Shown piece after piece: positions 22,714 through 23,781 of a DNA stretch of 23,781 nt. Every line of letters starts with the position of its first letter. The stretch's first letter is position 1. The notes beneath the pieces are model-generated. The model searched no databases. It saw only the letters and a program-made list of their open reading frames with translations, and had not been told where the DNA came from. The stretch is taken from positions 1 to 23,781 of the forward strand of contig SFFC01000073.1 in NCBI GenBank assembly GCA_004556985.1, read 5' to 3'. The translations under genes and the position numbers were made by a program. Origin of the DNA: Clostridiales bacterium (lineage in GTDB: Bacteria; Bacillota; Clostridia; Christensenellales; Aristaeellaceae).

Positions 22714-23372
22714 ATGAAACAATGGATAGCGATGCTGCTGGCGGCGGCAATGCTGCTGACGATGACGGCCGGCGCGATGGCGGACGGGGATGAAGCGGAG
22801 ATCACCGCGCAGGGCAGCGCGCAGATCACGGCCGAGCCGGATGTCGTGAGCGTCACGGCAAACGCCAGCGTGCAGGCGGCGACGGTCTCCGAGGCGCAGA
22901 CGCAGATGAGCGCGATTATCGCGGCCGTGACGGACGGGCTCAAGGCGCTCGGCCTGACCGAGGAGGACTTCGTCACGACGAACTACACCTATTATCCGGC
23001 CTACGATTACAGCACCGGCAACGGCGTCATCAACGGCTACCAGGCCAACCACACGCTGCGCATCACTTGCCGGGACACGAAGGCGCTCGACGCGGTCATC
23101 ACGACGATCACCGAGAACGGCATGACCGAGATCTACGATGTCAGCTATGACGTCTCGACCCGCGCGCAGCTCTACCGCGACGCGCTCGCGCTGGCCATCA
23201 CGGCGGCGGAGGAGAAGGCCGCCAAGATGGCGGCGGCCGGCGGTCTGACGATCACCGGTATCGAGCAGATCACGGAAAACGCGCATCCAGCGGCGCGATC
23301 GACACGGGCATCCGCTCCGGCAGCGTGACGGTCAGCGCGAACGTCACCGTGATCTATGAGGCGACAAAATAA
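22714..23372 (+). CDS. Secreted SIMPL-domain (DUF541) protein, frameshifted near the C-terminus
   Basis: SIMPL proteins are exported or periplasmic-type proteins of unclear function with an oligomerising fold. A signal peptide (MKQWIAMLLAAAMLLTMTAG, then AMA at about 22-24) is followed by the family start ITAQGSAQITAEPDVVSVTA, then the GLTEEDFVTTNYTYYP segment (a hallmark), YQANHTLRITCRD and LYRDALALAITAAEEKAAKMA. The first frame continues to about residue 190, ITEN, and then reads unrelated residues to a stop at 23328. The family's usual ending, SGAIDTGIRSGSVTVSANVT and VIYEATK, is present in another frame from about 23283 to a TAA at 23370-23372. At least one base, or a short segment, is missing near 23275-23290. 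This may be a pseudogene or a sequence error. Confidence 0.85.
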
Positions 23373-23403
23373 CAGCAGAGGTTGGCGGACTGCCGGGCGG
23401 CAT

Positions 23404-23595
23404 GAAGCGCAACGCTTCGGGGATGCATGAAGGGGCCGCAGCCCCTTCATGTGAAATCCGCAGCGGCGACATGCGCGTCGCGAGGAGCAGACGCAGTCTG
23501 CTTCCGATATCATTTGGAGTGTGCCCGAAGGGCGCGCGAGAAATGATGTTTTTCGTCCCTCTCCCGCGGCAAGGATGCGAAGCAGACTTGCCGCG
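23404..23595. repeat. Array of consecutive hairpins
   Basis: Six perfect or near-perfect inverted repeats follow one another: GAAGCG/CGCTTC (23404-23418), ATGAAGGGGC/GCCCCTTCAT (23427-23450), GCGAC/GTCGC (23466-23481), AGCAGAC/GTCTGCT (23486-23502), ATCATTT/AAATGAT (23509-23547, with a T run after it) and CGCGGCAAG/CTTGCCGCG (23565-23595). The second resembles the AAGGGGC stem of family 2. No coding frame is convincing here. Confidence 0.75.
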
Positions 23596-23598
23596 AAA

Positions 23599-23632
23599 TT
23601 TCTCCCCCAAACGGGGGAGAAAAATTGTTTTT
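23599..23632. terminator. Probable bidirectional terminator between the SIMPL gene and murA
   Basis: TTTCTCCCCC (23599-23608) pairs perfectly with GGGGGAGAAA (23613-23622) around an AAAC loop. A T-rich run (23624-23632) follows on the plus strand, and a short TTT follows on the minus strand. It lies between convergent genes. Confidence 0.8.
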
Positions 23633-23645
23633 GGGGCAAACTCTC

Positions 23646-23781
23646 TTAAGTGGGCTTTTCGACGCGCCGCACGTCGCCGCCAACCTGCGAGAGCTTCTCC
23701 TCGATGCGGCAGTAGCCGCGGTCGATGTGCCCGCCCTCGTCGTCGATGAGCGTCTCGCCCTCGGCGCACAGGCCCGCGAGG
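23646..23781 (-). CDS. murA: UDP-N-acetylglucosamine 1-carboxyvinyltransferase (MurA), C-terminal fragment
   Basis: MurA adds enolpyruvate to UDP-GlcNAc, the first committed step of peptidoglycan synthesis, in the cytoplasm. Only the last 45 residues are in the window; the rest lies beyond the right edge. They read LAGLCAEGETLIDDEGGHID, then RGYCRIEEKLSQVGGDVRRV, the characteristic MurA ending with the HIDRGY segment and the final EKL..GA.I.RV pattern. The stop is TAA at 23646-23648 on the minus strand. A second MurA-type paralogue (MurZ) is common in this phylum, so the exact paralogue is not certain. Confidence 0.88.
   Translation of the reverse strand, partial: LAGLCAEGETLIDDEGGHIDRGYCRIEEKLSQVGGDVRRVEKPT

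Noticed and set aside
22583..22717. Small open frame (GTG start, 44 residues) overlapping the SIMPL start codon as ATGA
   Set aside because: There is no ribosome binding site before the GTG, the frame is open upstream to a stop at 22544 without a better start, and the composition is that of random high-GC sequence. The overlap may be chance.

Overview
The window looks like a chromosomal segment of a GC-rich, strictly anaerobic member of the Bacillota (class Clostridia, possibly a gut lineage near Christensenellales; the rank below class is a guess). The evidence is a flavodiiron protein beside a rubredoxin, a Pta-AckA acetate pathway, a CggR-type glycolytic repressor, strong AGGAGG-type ribosome binding sites, sigma-A promoters with 17-nt spacers, and CotH and SIMPL-domain exported proteins. 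I saw no rRNA, tRNA, CRISPR array, transposase or phage gene.

Layout, left to right. (1) 1-1546: a partial flavodiiron protein (minus) diverges from a rubredoxin (plus), an oxygen-detoxification pair. (2) 1612-4034: a secreted CotH-kinase protein with two lamin-tail-like domains (minus), read from a near-consensus promoter. (3) 4124-9020: a plus-strand run of a membrane FHA-like protein, a SEDS glycosyltransferase (FtsW/RodA), a class B penicillin-binding protein and an orphan solute-binding protein; the first three form a peptidoglycan synthesis unit. (4) 9026-11080: minus-strand tmcAL and an unrecognised membrane protein ending at a strong terminator. (5) 11345-14674: pta-ackA (acetyl-CoA to acetate plus ATP), then a DUF177 protein and what remains of rpmF. 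(6) 15046-17117: an MFS transporter converging on a nicotinamidase-like hydrolase. (7) 17216-22361: cggR, pgk, tpiA and gpmI, a lower-glycolysis cluster in which gapA and eno are not at their common positions. (8) 22383-23781: a hairpin-rich region, a SIMPL-domain gene with a frameshift, a second hairpin array, and the 3' end of a murA-type gene on the minus strand.

The genes are mostly core metabolism and cell envelope. The most unusual content lies between them. One family of about 90-100-nt structured repeats occurs at least eight times. It carries a 15-bp palindrome (CCGGCATGATGCCGG or close variants), a TTCCGAC box, an internal hairpin whose arms change together between copies, and a GAGGCCGGAGCT-like box. 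Several copies begin at the TAA stop codon of the preceding gene. A second family of hairpin clusters, led by GCGCGAAGCGAARAAGGG, occurs three times.

Three genes show reading-frame anomalies: rpmF has lost its middle, the SIMPL gene is frameshifted near its end, and the PBP has no normal start codon behind its ribosome binding site. These may be real lesions or assembly errors. All calls come from reading the sequence; no database search or folding program was run.
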